A stretch of DNA of 54,187 nucleotides from contig NZ_LK995460.1 of assembly GCF_900002405.1 (NCBI RefSeq), positions 704-54,890 on the forward strand, read 5' to 3'. The notes below the pieces were generated by a model. That model saw nothing but the letters and a program-made list of their open reading frames with translations, had not been told where the DNA came from and ran no database searches. Of the stretch, positions 8,679 to 17,342 are shown in pieces (position 1 is the stretch's first letter; every line of letters begins with the position of its first letter). The position numbers were made by a program, and so were the translations under genes. The stretch is from Actinomyces succiniciruminis. Its GTDB lineage: Bacteria > Actinomycetota > Actinomycetes > Actinomycetales > Actinomycetaceae.

Positions 8679-9689
8679 TCACTTGCCAGCGGTGGACTCA
8701 CGGACCACGAGCTCGGGTGGGAAGACGATGTGGCGCACCGCGCCGTCGGCGGACAGCAGCAGGTCGGCGGCGGCCGCCCCCATCTCCCGCATGGGTTGAC
8801 GCACGCTGGTCAGCGGGGTGATGAGTTCGGAGGCGACGGAGACGTCGTCATAGCCGACGAGGGCGACGTCGCCCGGGATGCTCAGGCCGCGACGGCGAAT
8901 CTCCCGCATGGCGCCGATGGCGAGCTGGTCGTTGGCGCAGAACAGGGCGGTCGGCGCGGGGTCGCCTCCCAGCAGCGCTGCCGCTCCGACGGCGCCGGCA
9001 TCCGCGGTGAAGCCCTGTCCGCCGCTGACGGCCTCGATCTCCGTGAGGGACTCCTCCGGGTCCAGGCCCGCCTCGGTCAGCGCGGCAATGACGCCGTCGC
9101 GCCGGTCCACGGCCTGGCGCACCGTGAGGGGGCCGTTGACGAACCCGATGCGGCGGTGGCCGAGTTCGATCAGGTGGGTGACGGCGGCACGTGCGCCGGC
9201 GACGTCGTCGCCGGAGACGGTGGACAGCTCCGCGGAAATCGGGGGGTGATCCATCAGCACCACGCGGATGCCGCGGCCGGCGAGGACGGCGAGGTTGTCG
9301 AGCGTGGAGGCGGACGGGGTGACGATGACGCCGTGCACGTCCATGCCGGCCAGCAGGGTCATCAGTTCGCGCTCACGCTCCGGATCGGAGTCGGTGGAGC
9401 CGAGCATGGGGATGCGGCCGTCCTCGCGCAGACGGTCCTCGATGCCGCGGGCGGCCTCGGTGAAGAAGGGGTTGGAGATGTCGTGGACGAGCACACCCAC
9501 CAGAGAGGAGCCGCCGTGGCGCAGGCGGCGGGCCGCCTCGGAACGGACGAAGCCGAGCTCGTCGATGGCGGCGCGCACGCGGTCGAGAGTGGGCTGGGCG
9601 ACGCGTTCGGGGTGGTTGAGCGCGTGCGAGACCGTGCCGACCGAGACTCCCGCCCGTTCGGCCACGTCACGCACCGAGGGCCGTGCCAT
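8679..9689 (-). CDS. LacI-family transcriptional regulator, candidate rhamnose repressor
   Basis: A 336-residue LacI/GalR regulator. The N-terminal helix-turn-helix (SVRDVAERAGVSVGTVSHAL, about residues 5-24) and hinge helix (AARRLRHGGSSLVGVLV) are followed by a periplasmic-binding-protein-like effector domain with typical signatures (ISNPFF, LVGYDD, LTSVRQP). It is transcribed away from a flavodoxin-like gene, and the rhamnose operon begins 0.9 kb beyond its start. That position, plus LacI-type palindromes at the rhamnose promoter and two rhamnosidase promoters, makes it the best candidate for the rhamnose-responsive repressor. The effector cannot be read from the sequence. The start ATG is preceded by AAGGAGCAGAC, a good ribosome binding site. 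The gene is convergent with the SprT-like gene. Confidence 0.9.
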   Translation of the reverse strand: MARPSVRDVAERAGVSVGTVSHALNHPERVAQPTLDRVRAAIDELGFVRSEAARRLRHGGSSLVGVLVHDISNPFFTEAARGIEDRLREDGRIPMLGSTDSDPERERELMTLLAGMDVHGVIVTPSASTLDNLAVLAGRGIRVVLMDHPPISAELSTVSGDDVAGARAAVTHLIELGHRRIGFVNGPLTVRQAVDRRDGVIAALTEAGLDPEESLTEIEAVSGGQGFTADAGAVGAAALLGGDPAPTALFCANDQLAIGAMREIRRRGLSIPGDVALVGYDDVSVASELITPLTSVRQPMREMGAAAADLLLSADGAVRHIVFPPELVVRESTAGK

Positions 9690-9802
9690 GTCTGCTCCTT
9701 CCGTCGCTGCCGGTGATAGGGACGGCGGCGCACCGCCTAATCGTGCATATCATCCCAGGTCTGCGGCCGGGCTGCCGCTATCCGCGAACGCTGAGCCAGA
9801 AG

Positions 9803-9838
9803 GCGTAACCGATACGCGCAAACCTCGGTAACGTTTAA
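9803..9838. promoter_or_regulatory. Candidate LacI-type operators in divergent lacI/flavodoxin region
   Basis: Two adjacent dyads lie in the 187-bp divergent gap: GCGTA-ACCGA-TACGC (9803-9817), and a site with an AACGTT core (GTAACGTTTAA, 9828-9838). Both have the central CG-type symmetry usual for LacI-family sites. They differ from the TGAAACGGTTCA sites found elsewhere, so control by the neighbouring LacI is plausible but unproven. Confidence 0.4.
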
Positions 9839-9876
9839 GAAAAACCCACCCTGGGTCAGTAGAGAGGATCCGCCCA

Positions 9877-10389
9877 ATGACCGCGCAGAGCACCGCCAAC
9901 TCGAAGACACTTGTGGTCCACTATTCCGCCCACGGGCACACCCGCCGCGTGGCGGAGACCATTACCCGTGCGCTCGGCGCCGACGCCTTCGTGCTCGCGC
10001 CCGCCGACGCCTACAGCGAACCGGACCTGGACTACAACGATCCGCGCAGCCGGGTCTCACGCGAGCACGTCGACCACAGCCTGCGTCACGTGGAACTGGT
10101 GCAGGACACCCCGGAGGGCTTCGCCGACTATGACGTCGTGCTGGTCGGCTACCCGATCTGGTGGGGTGAGGCCTCCTGGGTCATGAACGACTTCGTGAAG
10201 CACAATGACTTCACCGGCAAGACCGTGATCCCGTTCTGCACCTCGTTCTCCTCCCCGGTCGGCACCAGCGCCCGCGATCTCGCCGCTCTGTCCGGCACCG
10301 GCGACTGGAGGCCCGGCACCCGCCTGGAGGCGAACACCGACGCCGCGGGCGTACGCCGCTGGCTCGACCGACTCGGAGTCGAGGCATAG
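9877..10389 (+). CDS. Flavodoxin-like fold NAD(P)H-dependent oxidoreductase
   Basis: A 170-residue single-domain flavoprotein. The N-terminus has a beta strand followed by the phosphate-binding loop HYSAHGHTRR (S-x-x-G-H-T type), then VVLVGYPIWWGEASWVM, the second flavin-contact region, and VIPFCTSFSSPVG. These match the small flavodoxin / NAD(P)H quinone oxidoreductase group that reduces quinones or other acceptors with FMN. It has a good ribosome binding site (GAGAGG before the ATG). It is transcribed divergently from the LacI gene and ends in a large hairpin, so it is probably monocistronic and may be controlled by that regulator. A link to sugar metabolism is not evident. Confidence 0.8.
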   Translation: MTAQSTANSKTLVVHYSAHGHTRRVAETITRALGADAFVLAPADAYSEPDLDYNDPRSRVSREHVDHSLRHVELVQDTPEGFADYDVVLVGYPIWWGEASWVMNDFVKHNDFTGKTVIPFCTSFSSPVGTSARDLAALSGTGDWRPGTRLEANTDAAGVRRWLDRLGVEA

Positions 10390-10407
10390 GCAGCAGCGGA
10401 TCTCGAC

Positions 10408-10474
10408 GACGGGCGGGCGTCCGGTTCGCCGACCAGCGGAATGCTGGTTCGGCGTGGCCGGGCGCCCGCCCGTC
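10408..10474 (+). terminator. Long imperfect hairpin after the flavodoxin gene
   Basis: GACGGGCGGGCG at 10408 pairs with CGCCCGCCCGTC ending at 10474. Inner arms around CGCCGACCAGC / GCTGGTTCGGCG continue the stem to a small GGAAT loop. It starts 19 bases after the stop codon. There is no T-run, as is common in high-GC actinobacteria. Confidence 0.65.
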
Positions 10475-10510
10475 AGTGCTGGCGGCCGGGATCCGGTTGC
10501 ATGCCGCCCC

Positions 10511-10560
10511 TTGACACTCGCCCGGGACCGGACTAGCGTTACCTGCGTTGAAACGGTTCA
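10511..10560 (+). promoter_or_regulatory. Promoter and LacI-type operator of the rhamnose operon
   Basis: TTGACA (10511-10516), a 17-bp spacer, TAGCGT (10534-10539), then TGAAACGGTTCA (10549-10560) ten bases on. The 12-mer is a near-perfect dyad (TGAA-nCGn-TTCA). It overlaps the expected transcription start, which fits repression. The identical 12-mer occurs before the GH78 gene at 26057, and a related site before the GH78 at 50978. Confidence 0.75.
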
Positions 10561-10610
10561 CACCGTGGTGCCGCGAAGCCAGCGGCGCAAGACTCGAACA
10601 AGGACGTTCC

Positions 10611-11015
10611 ATGACCGACTCCCCAACCACCGACGCCCCCACCGCGGGCGCCACCGAGCAAGCAGCCCTCACCGAGCTGCTGAACACGACCACAGCCCGG
10701 TCCCCTCACCGCTGCTGCTTCCTACTGCACGTACGCCCGGACCGGCTCACCGAGTACGTCGAGGTCCACCAGCACGTGTGGGAGGAGATGCGCCAGGCCC
10801 TGACCCGCTGCGGATGGCGCAACTACTCGCTGTTCCTGCGCCCCGAGGACGGGCTCGTCGTCGGCTACTTCGAATCCGACGACGTCGACGCCGCCCAGGC
10901 CGCCATGGGCGACGAAGAGGTCAACACCCGCTGGCAGACGGAGATGGCCCAGTACTTCGTCCAGCCCGACGGCGGCACCAACGAGATCCTGCCCCAGTAC
11001 TTCTATCTTCCCTGA
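10611..11015 (+). CDS. rhaM: L-rhamnose mutarotase
   Basis: A 134-residue protein that interconverts the alpha and beta anomers of L-rhamnose, supplying the form used by the isomerase. From about residue 33 it shows the family pattern: CCFLLHVRPDRLTEYVEVHQHVW, then GWRNYSLFL, GYFES and a C-terminal acidic/aromatic end (LPQYFYLP). The N-terminal 30 residues are a Thr/Ala-rich extension not needed for the fold; E. coli RhaM is about 104 residues. The ATG at 10611 follows AAGGACG. It is the first gene of the rhamnose operon, directly behind the promoter and operator, and 45 bp before the transporter gene. Confidence 0.9.
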   Translation: MTDSPTTDAPTAGATEQAALTELLNTTTARSPHRCCFLLHVRPDRLTEYVEVHQHVWEEMRQALTRCGWRNYSLFLRPEDGLVVGYFESDDVDAAQAAMGDEEVNTRWQTEMAQYFVQPDGGTNEILPQYFYLP

Positions 11016-11060
11016 CGCTCCCTGCCCCACCCCCATCCCCCACGATTCAAGGAGGAACCC

Positions 11061-12350
11061 GTGGCACGCAAGCCACTAACCGGCTGGAAGGCGACCGCCG
11101 CCGTCTCCATGTCGAACTACATCGACTCCGGCTCCATCATCGCCATCGCCACCTCGCTCGGCTTCTGGAGCGCCGCCTACTTCCCCGACGACGACGGCAC
11201 CATCGCGGGCCTGCTCGCCGCCTTCAGCTCCAACGCCTTCGGCGCCGCCATCGGCGCCCTGATCGGCGGCCCGCTATGCGACAAGTACGGGCGCAAGTTC
11301 ATCTACACCTATGACCTGCTGCTGTATGCGCTCGGCGGCCTGATCGTCGTCTTCACCGGGAACCTGCCGATGCTGTTCACCGGCTTCGTCATCATCGGCC
11401 TGGCCGTGGGCGCCTCCGTCCCCGCCGGGTGGACCTACATCGCCGAGTTCGCCCCCACCGGTCAGCGCGGCAAGCACATCGGCGCCACGCAGCTGGCCTG
11501 GTCCTTCGGCCCGTTCATCGGCTATGGCCTGGCCGCCGCCCTCGCCCCGCTGGGCCTGCTCGGCAGCCGCATCATCTTCGCCCACCTGGTCGTGATCGCC
11601 CTGGTCACCTGGTACATCCGGCAGGGGCTGGAGGAGTCCGAGACCTGGCAGAACGCCAAGGGCGGCGCCCAGGCCAAGCCGCCGTCGATGTGGGCCGCCT
11701 TCCGCAAACTGTTCAACCGTCGCGTGAACATCACCGCGCTCATCTTCCTGGCCGTCATCTACACCTGCTGGAACCAGGCCGCCTCCCAGAACGGCATCTT
11801 CCTGCCCACGATCCTCAGCTCGATGGGCTACGAGACCCTCCAGACCGACCTGTTCTCCATGCTGTCGTGGGGCTTCGTCATCGTCTCCACCTTCGTCTTC
11901 ATGAACCTGGTGGACCGCGTCCCCTACCGCTGGCACTTCCTGGTAGGCGGACTGGCGGCCATCGTCTCCTGGATCATCCTGGTCTTCGGCCCCTCCGACG
12001 CCGCCTGGACCGCCTTCGGCTACACCATCGTGTGGGGCCTGTCCGCCGGCCCGTCCGCCCAGGCCTTCTACTCGGTGTGGTCCCCCGAGCTGTTCGCCAC
12101 CCCGTACCGCTCGGCCGCTCAGGGCATCGTCTTCTTCGCGGTCCGCCTCGCCTCCGGCCTGATCTCACTGATCTTCCCGGTCATCCTCAAGTGGGAGGGC
12201 GGCCTGATGATCGACGGACTCATCCTCATCGGCTTCCTCGTCGTCTCCACCCTGGTGGGCACCATCGGCGCCCCCAAGACCCAGGGCAAGTCCCTGGAGG
12301 ACATCGAGTTGGAGCGCTACGGCGAGCGCGTCACCAACGCCAACGCCTGA
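11061..12350 (+). CDS. MFS sugar transporter, probable L-rhamnose importer
   Basis: A 429-residue major facilitator with about twelve hydrophobic helices. The conserved loop between helices 2 and 3 reads GGPLCDKYGRKF, the classic G-x-x-x-D-x-x-G-R-[KR] motif, and P-A-G-W-T-Y-I-A-E-F-A-P matches the sugar/metabolite-porter signature after helix 4. The central loop is hydrophilic (EESETWQNAKGGAQAK). The GTG start follows a strong AAGGAGG. It lies between the mutarotase and isomerase genes, so proton-coupled rhamnose uptake is likely. It is not homologous in appearance to E. coli RhaT, a ten-helix drug/metabolite-type transporter, so I give no symbol. The substrate is inferred from operon position only. 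Confidence 0.85.
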   Translation: MARKPLTGWKATAAVSMSNYIDSGSIIAIATSLGFWSAAYFPDDDGTIAGLLAAFSSNAFGAAIGALIGGPLCDKYGRKFIYTYDLLLYALGGLIVVFTGNLPMLFTGFVIIGLAVGASVPAGWTYIAEFAPTGQRGKHIGATQLAWSFGPFIGYGLAAALAPLGLLGSRIIFAHLVVIALVTWYIRQGLEESETWQNAKGGAQAKPPSMWAAFRKLFNRRVNITALIFLAVIYTCWNQAASQNGIFLPTILSSMGYETLQTDLFSMLSWGFVIVSTFVFMNLVDRVPYRWHFLVGGLAAIVSWIILVFGPSDAAWTAFGYTIVWGLSAGPSAQAFYSVWSPELFATPYRSAAQGIVFFAVRLASGLISLIFPVILKWEGGLMIDGLILIGFLVVSTLVGTIGAPKTQGKSLEDIELERYGERVTNANA

Positions 12351-12435
12351 TCACCCACGGCCCGGTCCACCGGCCTGGGCCGCAACAACCCCACCACCAT
12401 CCGAACCAACCGCATTCAAGAAACGGAGAGAAACC

Positions 12436-13626
12436 ATGACCGCATCGGTCCCCTCGCTGTCCGACCTCAGTGATGAGGCCCGCAGCCTCCTGAAGACCCA
12501 GTCGATCGAACTGCCCAGCTGGGCCTTCGGCAACTCCGGCACCCGCTTCCGTGTGTTCACCACCGCCGGCGTGCCCCGCGACCCCTACGAGAAGATCGAC
12601 GACGTCGCCCAGGTCAACAAGTACACGGGTATCACCCCCCGGGTCTCCCTGCACATTCCGTGGGACAAGGTGGACGACTACGAGGCACTGCGCAAGCACG
12701 CCGAGGACCAGGGCGTCACCATCGGCAACATCAACTCCAACGTCTTCCAGGACGAGGACTACAAGCTCGGCTCCCTGACCAACTCCAATGAGCGCATCCG
12801 CCGCAAGGCAATCGACCACCACCTGGAGTGCATCGACATCATGCGCGCCACCGGCTCGCCGGCCCTGAAGATCTGGCTGGCCGACGGCACCAACTACCCC
12901 GGCCAGGACTCCATCCGCGCCCGCCAGGATCGCCTGGCGGACTCCTTGGCGGAGATCTACGCCGCCCTCGACGACGACCAGGAACTGGTGCTGGAGTACA
13001 AGTTCTTCGAGCCGGCCTTCTACCACACCGACGTGCCGGACTGGGGCACCAGCCTGGTGCACTGCCTGGCGCTGGGAGACCGCGCCAAGGTCGTGCTCGA
13101 CACCGGCCACCACGCCCCCGGCACCAACATCGAGTTCATCGTCGCGCAGCTGCTGCGGCTGGGCCGCCTGGGCGCCTTCGACTTCAACTCGCGCTTCTAC
13201 GCCGACGACGATCTGATCGTGGGTGCCGCCGACCCCTACCAGCTGTTCCGCATCATGAACGAGATCGTCTCGGCCGGGGCGCTCGCCCCCGACTCCGGCG
13301 TCAACTTCATGCTCGACCAGTGCCACAACCTGGAGGAGAAGATCCCCGGCGAGATTCGTTCGGCCACCAACGTGCAGGAGGCGACCGCCAAGGCGCTCCT
13401 GGTGGACCGCGAGGCCCTCGACCAGGCGCAGCGCGCCGGCGATGTCCTGGCCGCCAACGACATCCTGGTTGACGCCTTCAACACCGACGTGCGTCCGCTG
13501 CTGGCGGAGCTGCGCGAGGCCCAGGGGCTGGCCCCCGACCCGATGAAGGCCTTCCTCGAGTCCGGCTACCTGGACAAGATCCGCTCCGAGCGCGTCGGCG
13601 GCACCGCCGCCGGCTGGGGAGCCTGA
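12436..13626 (+). CDS. rhaI: L-rhamnose isomerase
   Basis: Converts L-rhamnose to L-rhamnulose. The 396-residue protein follows the xylose-isomerase-like barrel with metal-site segments LEYKFFEPAFYHTD, VVLDTGHHAPGTN and FDFNSRFYADDDL. Length and sequence style resemble the Pseudomonas/actinobacterial isomerase (RhaI) rather than E. coli RhaA. The ATG follows GGAGAG. It sits 85 bp after the transporter gene and 14 bp before rhaB, whose ribosome binding site overlaps its stop codon. Confidence 0.92.
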   Translation: MTASVPSLSDLSDEARSLLKTQSIELPSWAFGNSGTRFRVFTTAGVPRDPYEKIDDVAQVNKYTGITPRVSLHIPWDKVDDYEALRKHAEDQGVTIGNINSNVFQDEDYKLGSLTNSNERIRRKAIDHHLECIDIMRATGSPALKIWLADGTNYPGQDSIRARQDRLADSLAEIYAALDDDQELVLEYKFFEPAFYHTDVPDWGTSLVHCLALGDRAKVVLDTGHHAPGTNIEFIVAQLLRLGRLGAFDFNSRFYADDDLIVGAADPYQLFRIMNEIVSAGALAPDSGVNFMLDQCHNLEEKIPGEIRSATNVQEATAKALLVDREALDQAQRAGDVLAANDILVDAFNTDVRPLLAELREAQGLAPDPMKAFLESGYLDKIRSERVGGTAAGWGA

Positions 13627-13640
13627 GAGAGGTGCCGACC

Positions 13641-15200
13641 ATGACCAACGCCCGCCCCATCCACGTCGGGGCCGTCGACCTGGGCGCCTCCTCCGGGCGC
13701 GTCATGGTCGGCACCATCGCCGACGGCCGCATCGAACTGACCGAGACGCGCCGCTTCGCCAACGGCCCCATTCCCCTGCCGGGCCCCGGCGGCGAGCGCC
13801 TGTACTGGGACGTGCTGCACCTGTGGGATGAGATCCGCCAGGGTCTGCTCGCCGCCGTGCGCGACGTCGGCCCGCTGTCGGCCGTCGGTATCGACACCTG
13901 GGGCGTCGACTACGGACTGCTCGGCCCCAGCGGCCTGTTGGCCGGGCAGGTCTCCTCCTACCGCTGCCCCCGCACGCGGGGCGTGCCCGAGGAGGTCTTC
14001 GCGGCCATCCCCGCCGCCGAGATGTACTCGGTCAACGGCCTGCAGGTGCAGGACTTCAACACGCTGTTCCAGTTGGTGGCCGAGTCCCGCGACGGCGGCC
14101 TGCCCCGCGTCACACCGGCCGACGGCGGCACCGCCTCGGCCGCAGGCGCAGGCTCCGCCCAGCGCACCATGCTGCTGCTGCCGGACCTGTTCACCTATTG
14201 GCTCACCGGCAGGCCGGTCGCCGAGATCACCAACGCCTCCACCACCGGCCTGGTCGACGCCCGGGCGCGCACCTGGTCCGTACCACTGCTTGAGCGGCTG
14301 CGCAACAATCTCGGCGTGGACCTGAACGGCGTACTGCCGGAGGTCATGGAGGCCGGCACCGTCGTCGGGCCGGTACGCCGCGACGTCGTCGACGTCTTCG
14401 ACCCTGACGGTCGCCCGACGCCGGTGGTCGCCGTCGGCTCCCACGACACCGCCTCCGCGGTCGCCGCCGTGCCCGCGGCCGGAAGCGACTTCGCCTACAT
14501 CTCCTGCGGCACCTGGTCGCTGGTCGGACTCGAACTGGGCACGCCGGTGCTCACCGAGGCATCCCGGGCCGCCAACTTCACCAACGAGCTCGGCGTGGAC
14601 GGCACCGTGCGCTACCTGAAGAACGTCATGGGGCTGTGGGTGTTCAACGAGGCCGTGCGCACCTGGCGTGAGCAGGGTCTGGAGCTGTCCTACCGGGAGC
14701 TGGACGCCGCCGCCGAGGCCGCCGACCCGTTGCGCACCGTCGTCGACATCAACGATCCGATCTTCTTCGACCCCGGTGACATGGCCGCCCGCATCGACGA
14801 CTTCGCCATCCGCACCGGCCAGCCGCGCCCGCGCTCGGTCGGCGAGTATGTGCGCTGCATCGACGACTCCCTGGCCCTGGCCTACCGCCGTGCCGTGCGT
14901 GAGGCGAGCGACTTGTCCGGCAAGCGCGTCGGCGTGCTGCACATGGTGGGCGGCGGCATCAGCAACCGGCTGTTGTGTCAACTGGCCGCCGACGCCACCG
15001 GGTTGAAGGTGGTGGCCGGGCCCGCCGAGGGCACCGCCCTGGGCAACATCGTCGTCGCCGCCCGCGGCGCGGGGCTGATCGAAGGCGACCTGACCGCACT
15101 GCGAAAGCTGGTGCGCGCCTCCTGCGACATCACCGAGTACGCCCCCGACCCGGCAGCGGCCGCCGGGTGGGACGCCGCCGAGCGGCAGTTGTACGGCTGA
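13641..15200 (+). CDS. rhaB: Rhamnulokinase
   Basis: Phosphorylates L-rhamnulose at position 1 with ATP. This is a FGGY-family sugar kinase of 519 residues. The N-terminal phosphate motif is AVDLGASSGRVMVG, the second motif is GIDTWGVDYGLL, and near the C-terminus HMVGGGISNRLLCQLAADATG forms the adenosine/connect region. ISCGTWSLVGLE matches rhamnulokinases well. I prefer the ATG at 13641, nine bases after GAGAGG; a GTG at 13632 would add three residues but abut the ribosome binding site. It is tightly coupled to rhaI upstream. Confidence 0.93.
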   Translation: MTNARPIHVGAVDLGASSGRVMVGTIADGRIELTETRRFANGPIPLPGPGGERLYWDVLHLWDEIRQGLLAAVRDVGPLSAVGIDTWGVDYGLLGPSGLLAGQVSSYRCPRTRGVPEEVFAAIPAAEMYSVNGLQVQDFNTLFQLVAESRDGGLPRVTPADGGTASAAGAGSAQRTMLLLPDLFTYWLTGRPVAEITNASTTGLVDARARTWSVPLLERLRNNLGVDLNGVLPEVMEAGTVVGPVRRDVVDVFDPDGRPTPVVAVGSHDTASAVAAVPAAGSDFAYISCGTWSLVGLELGTPVLTEASRAANFTNELGVDGTVRYLKNVMGLWVFNEAVRTWREQGLELSYRELDAAAEAADPLRTVVDINDPIFFDPGDMAARIDDFAIRTGQPRPRSVGEYVRCIDDSLALAYRRAVREASDLSGKRVGVLHMVGGGISNRLLCQLAADATGLKVVAGPAEGTALGNIVVAARGAGLIEGDLTALRKLVRASCDITEYAPDPAAAAGWDAAERQLYG

Positions 15201-15254
15201 ACCACACCCCGCCCGCGCCCCGCGCACCATCCGCCAACCACACGGAGAAGACCC

Positions 15255-16379
15255 ATGACCGACACTCCCGGCGTCGCCCCACCCACGCCGCAGCCCACCG
15301 CCACCCGCGACGGCGTGCCCGTCGCCCCGCTGGCCGGCGGCTTCCTGCCGCCCTACGCCGAGCGCTTGCGCCTGATCGCCGACTTCCCGGCACCGAGCGC
15401 CGAGGATCTGGCCGCCGCCGACCCCGCCGCGGCCGCCGGGGCGCCCTTCGCCGCGGAGGCCCTGACAGCCATGGAGGCATGGGAAGCTCCCTTCGGGGAG
15501 CCGGAGCCCACTCACACGCTCGTCGAGGACCGCGAGCTGCCGGGCCCGCACGGGCCGATACCAGTGCGCATCTACCGCCCCGAACCCGGTTGGAATCCGC
15601 CCGCACCCTCGCCCGCCACGGACGCGGGCCTGCGCGCCGGACTGGTGTGGTACCACGGCGGCGCCTTCATGGGCGGCGACCTGGACATGCCCGAGGCCGA
15701 CGCCGTCGCCCGCGGCCTGACCACCCGCACCGGGGCGAGCGTCGTCTCGGTCTTCTACCGGCTGTGCACCGGCGGCGTTCACTACCCGGTCCCGCACGAC
15801 GACGCCTACGCCGCCTACCAGTGGGTGCGCGGGCAGGCCGCCGAGTTCGGCATCGACGCCGCTCGCATCGCCGTCGGCGGTGCGAGCGCGGGCGGGAACC
15901 TGGCCGCCGGGGTGACACTGCACGGCATCGACGACGCCGCCGCCCCCTGGCAGGCGCTACTCGCCTACCCGGTGGCCCACGGCGGGCGCTGGCCCGCCCC
16001 CAGCGAGGAACTGGCCGCCCGCCTGGGGCAGATGCCGCAGATCCTGCGGTTCCCCGCCGACATGCTGGCGGCGATGAACACCAACTACCTCGGCGCCAGG
16101 CTCGACGCTGGCGCGGGCGCACCCGCCTACGCCTTCCCGGGGGATGTGGCCGATGCCGACCGCCTGGCGGGCTGGCCTGCCACCTACATCGAGAACTGCG
16201 AGAACGATGACCTGCGCGCCTCCGGTGAGGCCTTCGCCCGCCAGCTGCGGCAGGCGGAGGCCGACGTCGAGGTGCTCACCTGCGCGGGTGTGCCCCACGG
16301 GCACCTCAATGCCGTCGGCTCGCCGCTGACCGCCGCCAGCCTGGACCGCTTCGCCGCACGGCTGGGCCGCCCGGCCTGA
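15255..16379 (+). CDS. HSL-family alpha/beta-hydrolase esterase in the rhamnose operon
   Basis: A 374-residue carboxylesterase-type hydrolase of the hormone-sensitive-lipase group. The oxyanion motif HGGAF is followed by the nucleophile elbow GGASAGGN (the usual family form is GDSAGG), an acid candidate in ENDDLRASGEAF, and the final His in GVPHGHLNAVG. There is no signal peptide, so it is cytoplasmic. It lies between rhaB and rhaD with its own GGAGAAG ribosome binding site, so it is presumably co-expressed with rhamnose catabolism. A sensible inference is removal of acyl groups from imported rhamnosides, since acetylated or hydroxycinnamoylated rhamnose is common in plant and microbial glycans. 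The substrate cannot be read from sequence. Esterases are not a standard part of rhamnose operons. Confidence 0.85.
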   Translation: MTDTPGVAPPTPQPTATRDGVPVAPLAGGFLPPYAERLRLIADFPAPSAEDLAAADPAAAAGAPFAAEALTAMEAWEAPFGEPEPTHTLVEDRELPGPHGPIPVRIYRPEPGWNPPAPSPATDAGLRAGLVWYHGGAFMGGDLDMPEADAVARGLTTRTGASVVSVFYRLCTGGVHYPVPHDDAYAAYQWVRGQAAEFGIDAARIAVGGASAGGNLAAGVTLHGIDDAAAPWQALLAYPVAHGGRWPAPSEELAARLGQMPQILRFPADMLAAMNTNYLGARLDAGAGAPAYAFPGDVADADRLAGWPATYIENCENDDLRASGEAFARQLRQAEADVEVLTCAGVPHGHLNAVGSPLTAASLDRFAARLGRPA

Positions 16380-16465
16380 GGCTGTCGCTCCCCCGACGGG
16401 GTACGAGCGCCCCGCCGCACTCATCCACAATCTTCCAAGAACACCAATCGGAAAGGACAACCACC

Positions 16466-17290
16466 GTGACCACCATGCCCCTGTCAGAAATCCTCGCCCA
16501 GATGGGCGCCGCCGGACGCCGCCTTGACCACATGGGCGCCGTCGAGGCCGGCGCCGGCAACATCTCCGTGTCCATCAATGCCTCGGCCGAACAGCTGGGC
16601 CTGGCCGACCGCTTCCCGCAGGTCGCCCCCGGCACCGAGCTGCCGCTGCCCGCCCCGGCGCTGGCCGGCCGCACCGTACTGGTGACCGGGTCGGGCTGCC
16701 GCCTGCGCGACGTCGCCGCATCCCCGGAGGCGAACGTATCCGCCTTCGTCGTGGACGAGGGCGGCGTCACCGGCACCTGGTACACCCACCCCGACCGCGC
16801 CTACGTGCGCCCCACCAGCGAGTTCAACTCCCACCTGGCGGTCCACAACGACCAGGTGGCTCAGCGCGGTGTGGACTTCCAGGCCGTCATCCACGCCCAG
16901 CCGCCCTACCTGGTCCAGCTCTCCCACATCAAGGACATCCGCAACACCGCGGACTTCAACCGCCGTATCCTGCGCTGGGAGCCCGAGACGATCGTGCAGC
17001 TGCCCCAGGGCATCGAGGTCCTCGACTTCATGGTGCCCGGGTCGGCCACCCTCATGGAGAACAATGTGCGCGCCCTGCGCGACCACGTGATCGTGCTGTG
17101 GTCCAAGCACGGCATCATGGTGCGCTCCGACATCGCCCCCCTGGCCGCCGTCGACAAGGTCGAGTACGCCGAGACCGGCGCCATGTACGAGGTCCGCAAC
17201 ATCATGGCCGGCGGCCTGGGCGAGGGCGTCACCGACGCCGAGCTGCACGCCGTCGTCGAGGCCTTCAACGTCGACACCGACCTGTTCTAG
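16466..17290 (+). CDS. rhaD: Rhamnulose-1-phosphate aldolase
   Basis: A class II zinc aldolase that splits L-rhamnulose-1-phosphate into dihydroxyacetone phosphate and L-lactaldehyde. The 274-residue protein has the family segments GAGNISVS near the N-terminus, PTSEFNSHLAVH (with the catalytic Glu) and VIHAQPPYLVQLSHI, then SKHGIMVRS with a later metal His. Where E. coli RhaD has H-x-H, this protein has H-A-Q, so one metal ligand may differ. I believe this reflects a sub-family difference rather than damage. A GTG start follows AAAGGAC, and an ATG three codons later is an alternative. It ends the catabolic operon. No lactaldehyde dehydrogenase or reductase is in the window. Confidence 0.9.
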   Translation: MTTMPLSEILAQMGAAGRRLDHMGAVEAGAGNISVSINASAEQLGLADRFPQVAPGTELPLPAPALAGRTVLVTGSGCRLRDVAASPEANVSAFVVDEGGVTGTWYTHPDRAYVRPTSEFNSHLAVHNDQVAQRGVDFQAVIHAQPPYLVQLSHIKDIRNTADFNRRILRWEPETIVQLPQGIEVLDFMVPGSATLMENNVRALRDHVIVLWSKHGIMVRSDIAPLAAVDKVEYAETGAMYEVRNIMAGGLGEGVTDAELHAVVEAFNVDTDLF

Positions 17291-17312
17291 CCCTTCCACC
17301 GCGGCCCTTCCG

Positions 17313-17333
17313 CCGAGGTCGGTAAGAGTTACA
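17313..17333 (+). repeat. Single copy of the CCGAGGTCGG intergenic repeat
   Basis: CCGAGGTCGGTAAGAGTTAC lies 22 bases after the rhaD stop. It is a variant of the 23-bp units at 20883-20940 (inverted) and 29087-29151, and like them lies just 3' of a stop codon in the sense orientation. Confidence 0.6.
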
Positions 17334-17342
17334 CGCCCAGAT

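Noticed and set aside
9877-10389. Flavodoxin gene as part of the rhamnose operon
   Set aside because: It is followed by a large hairpin, and the rhamnose operon has its own promoter at 10511, so it is a separate unit.
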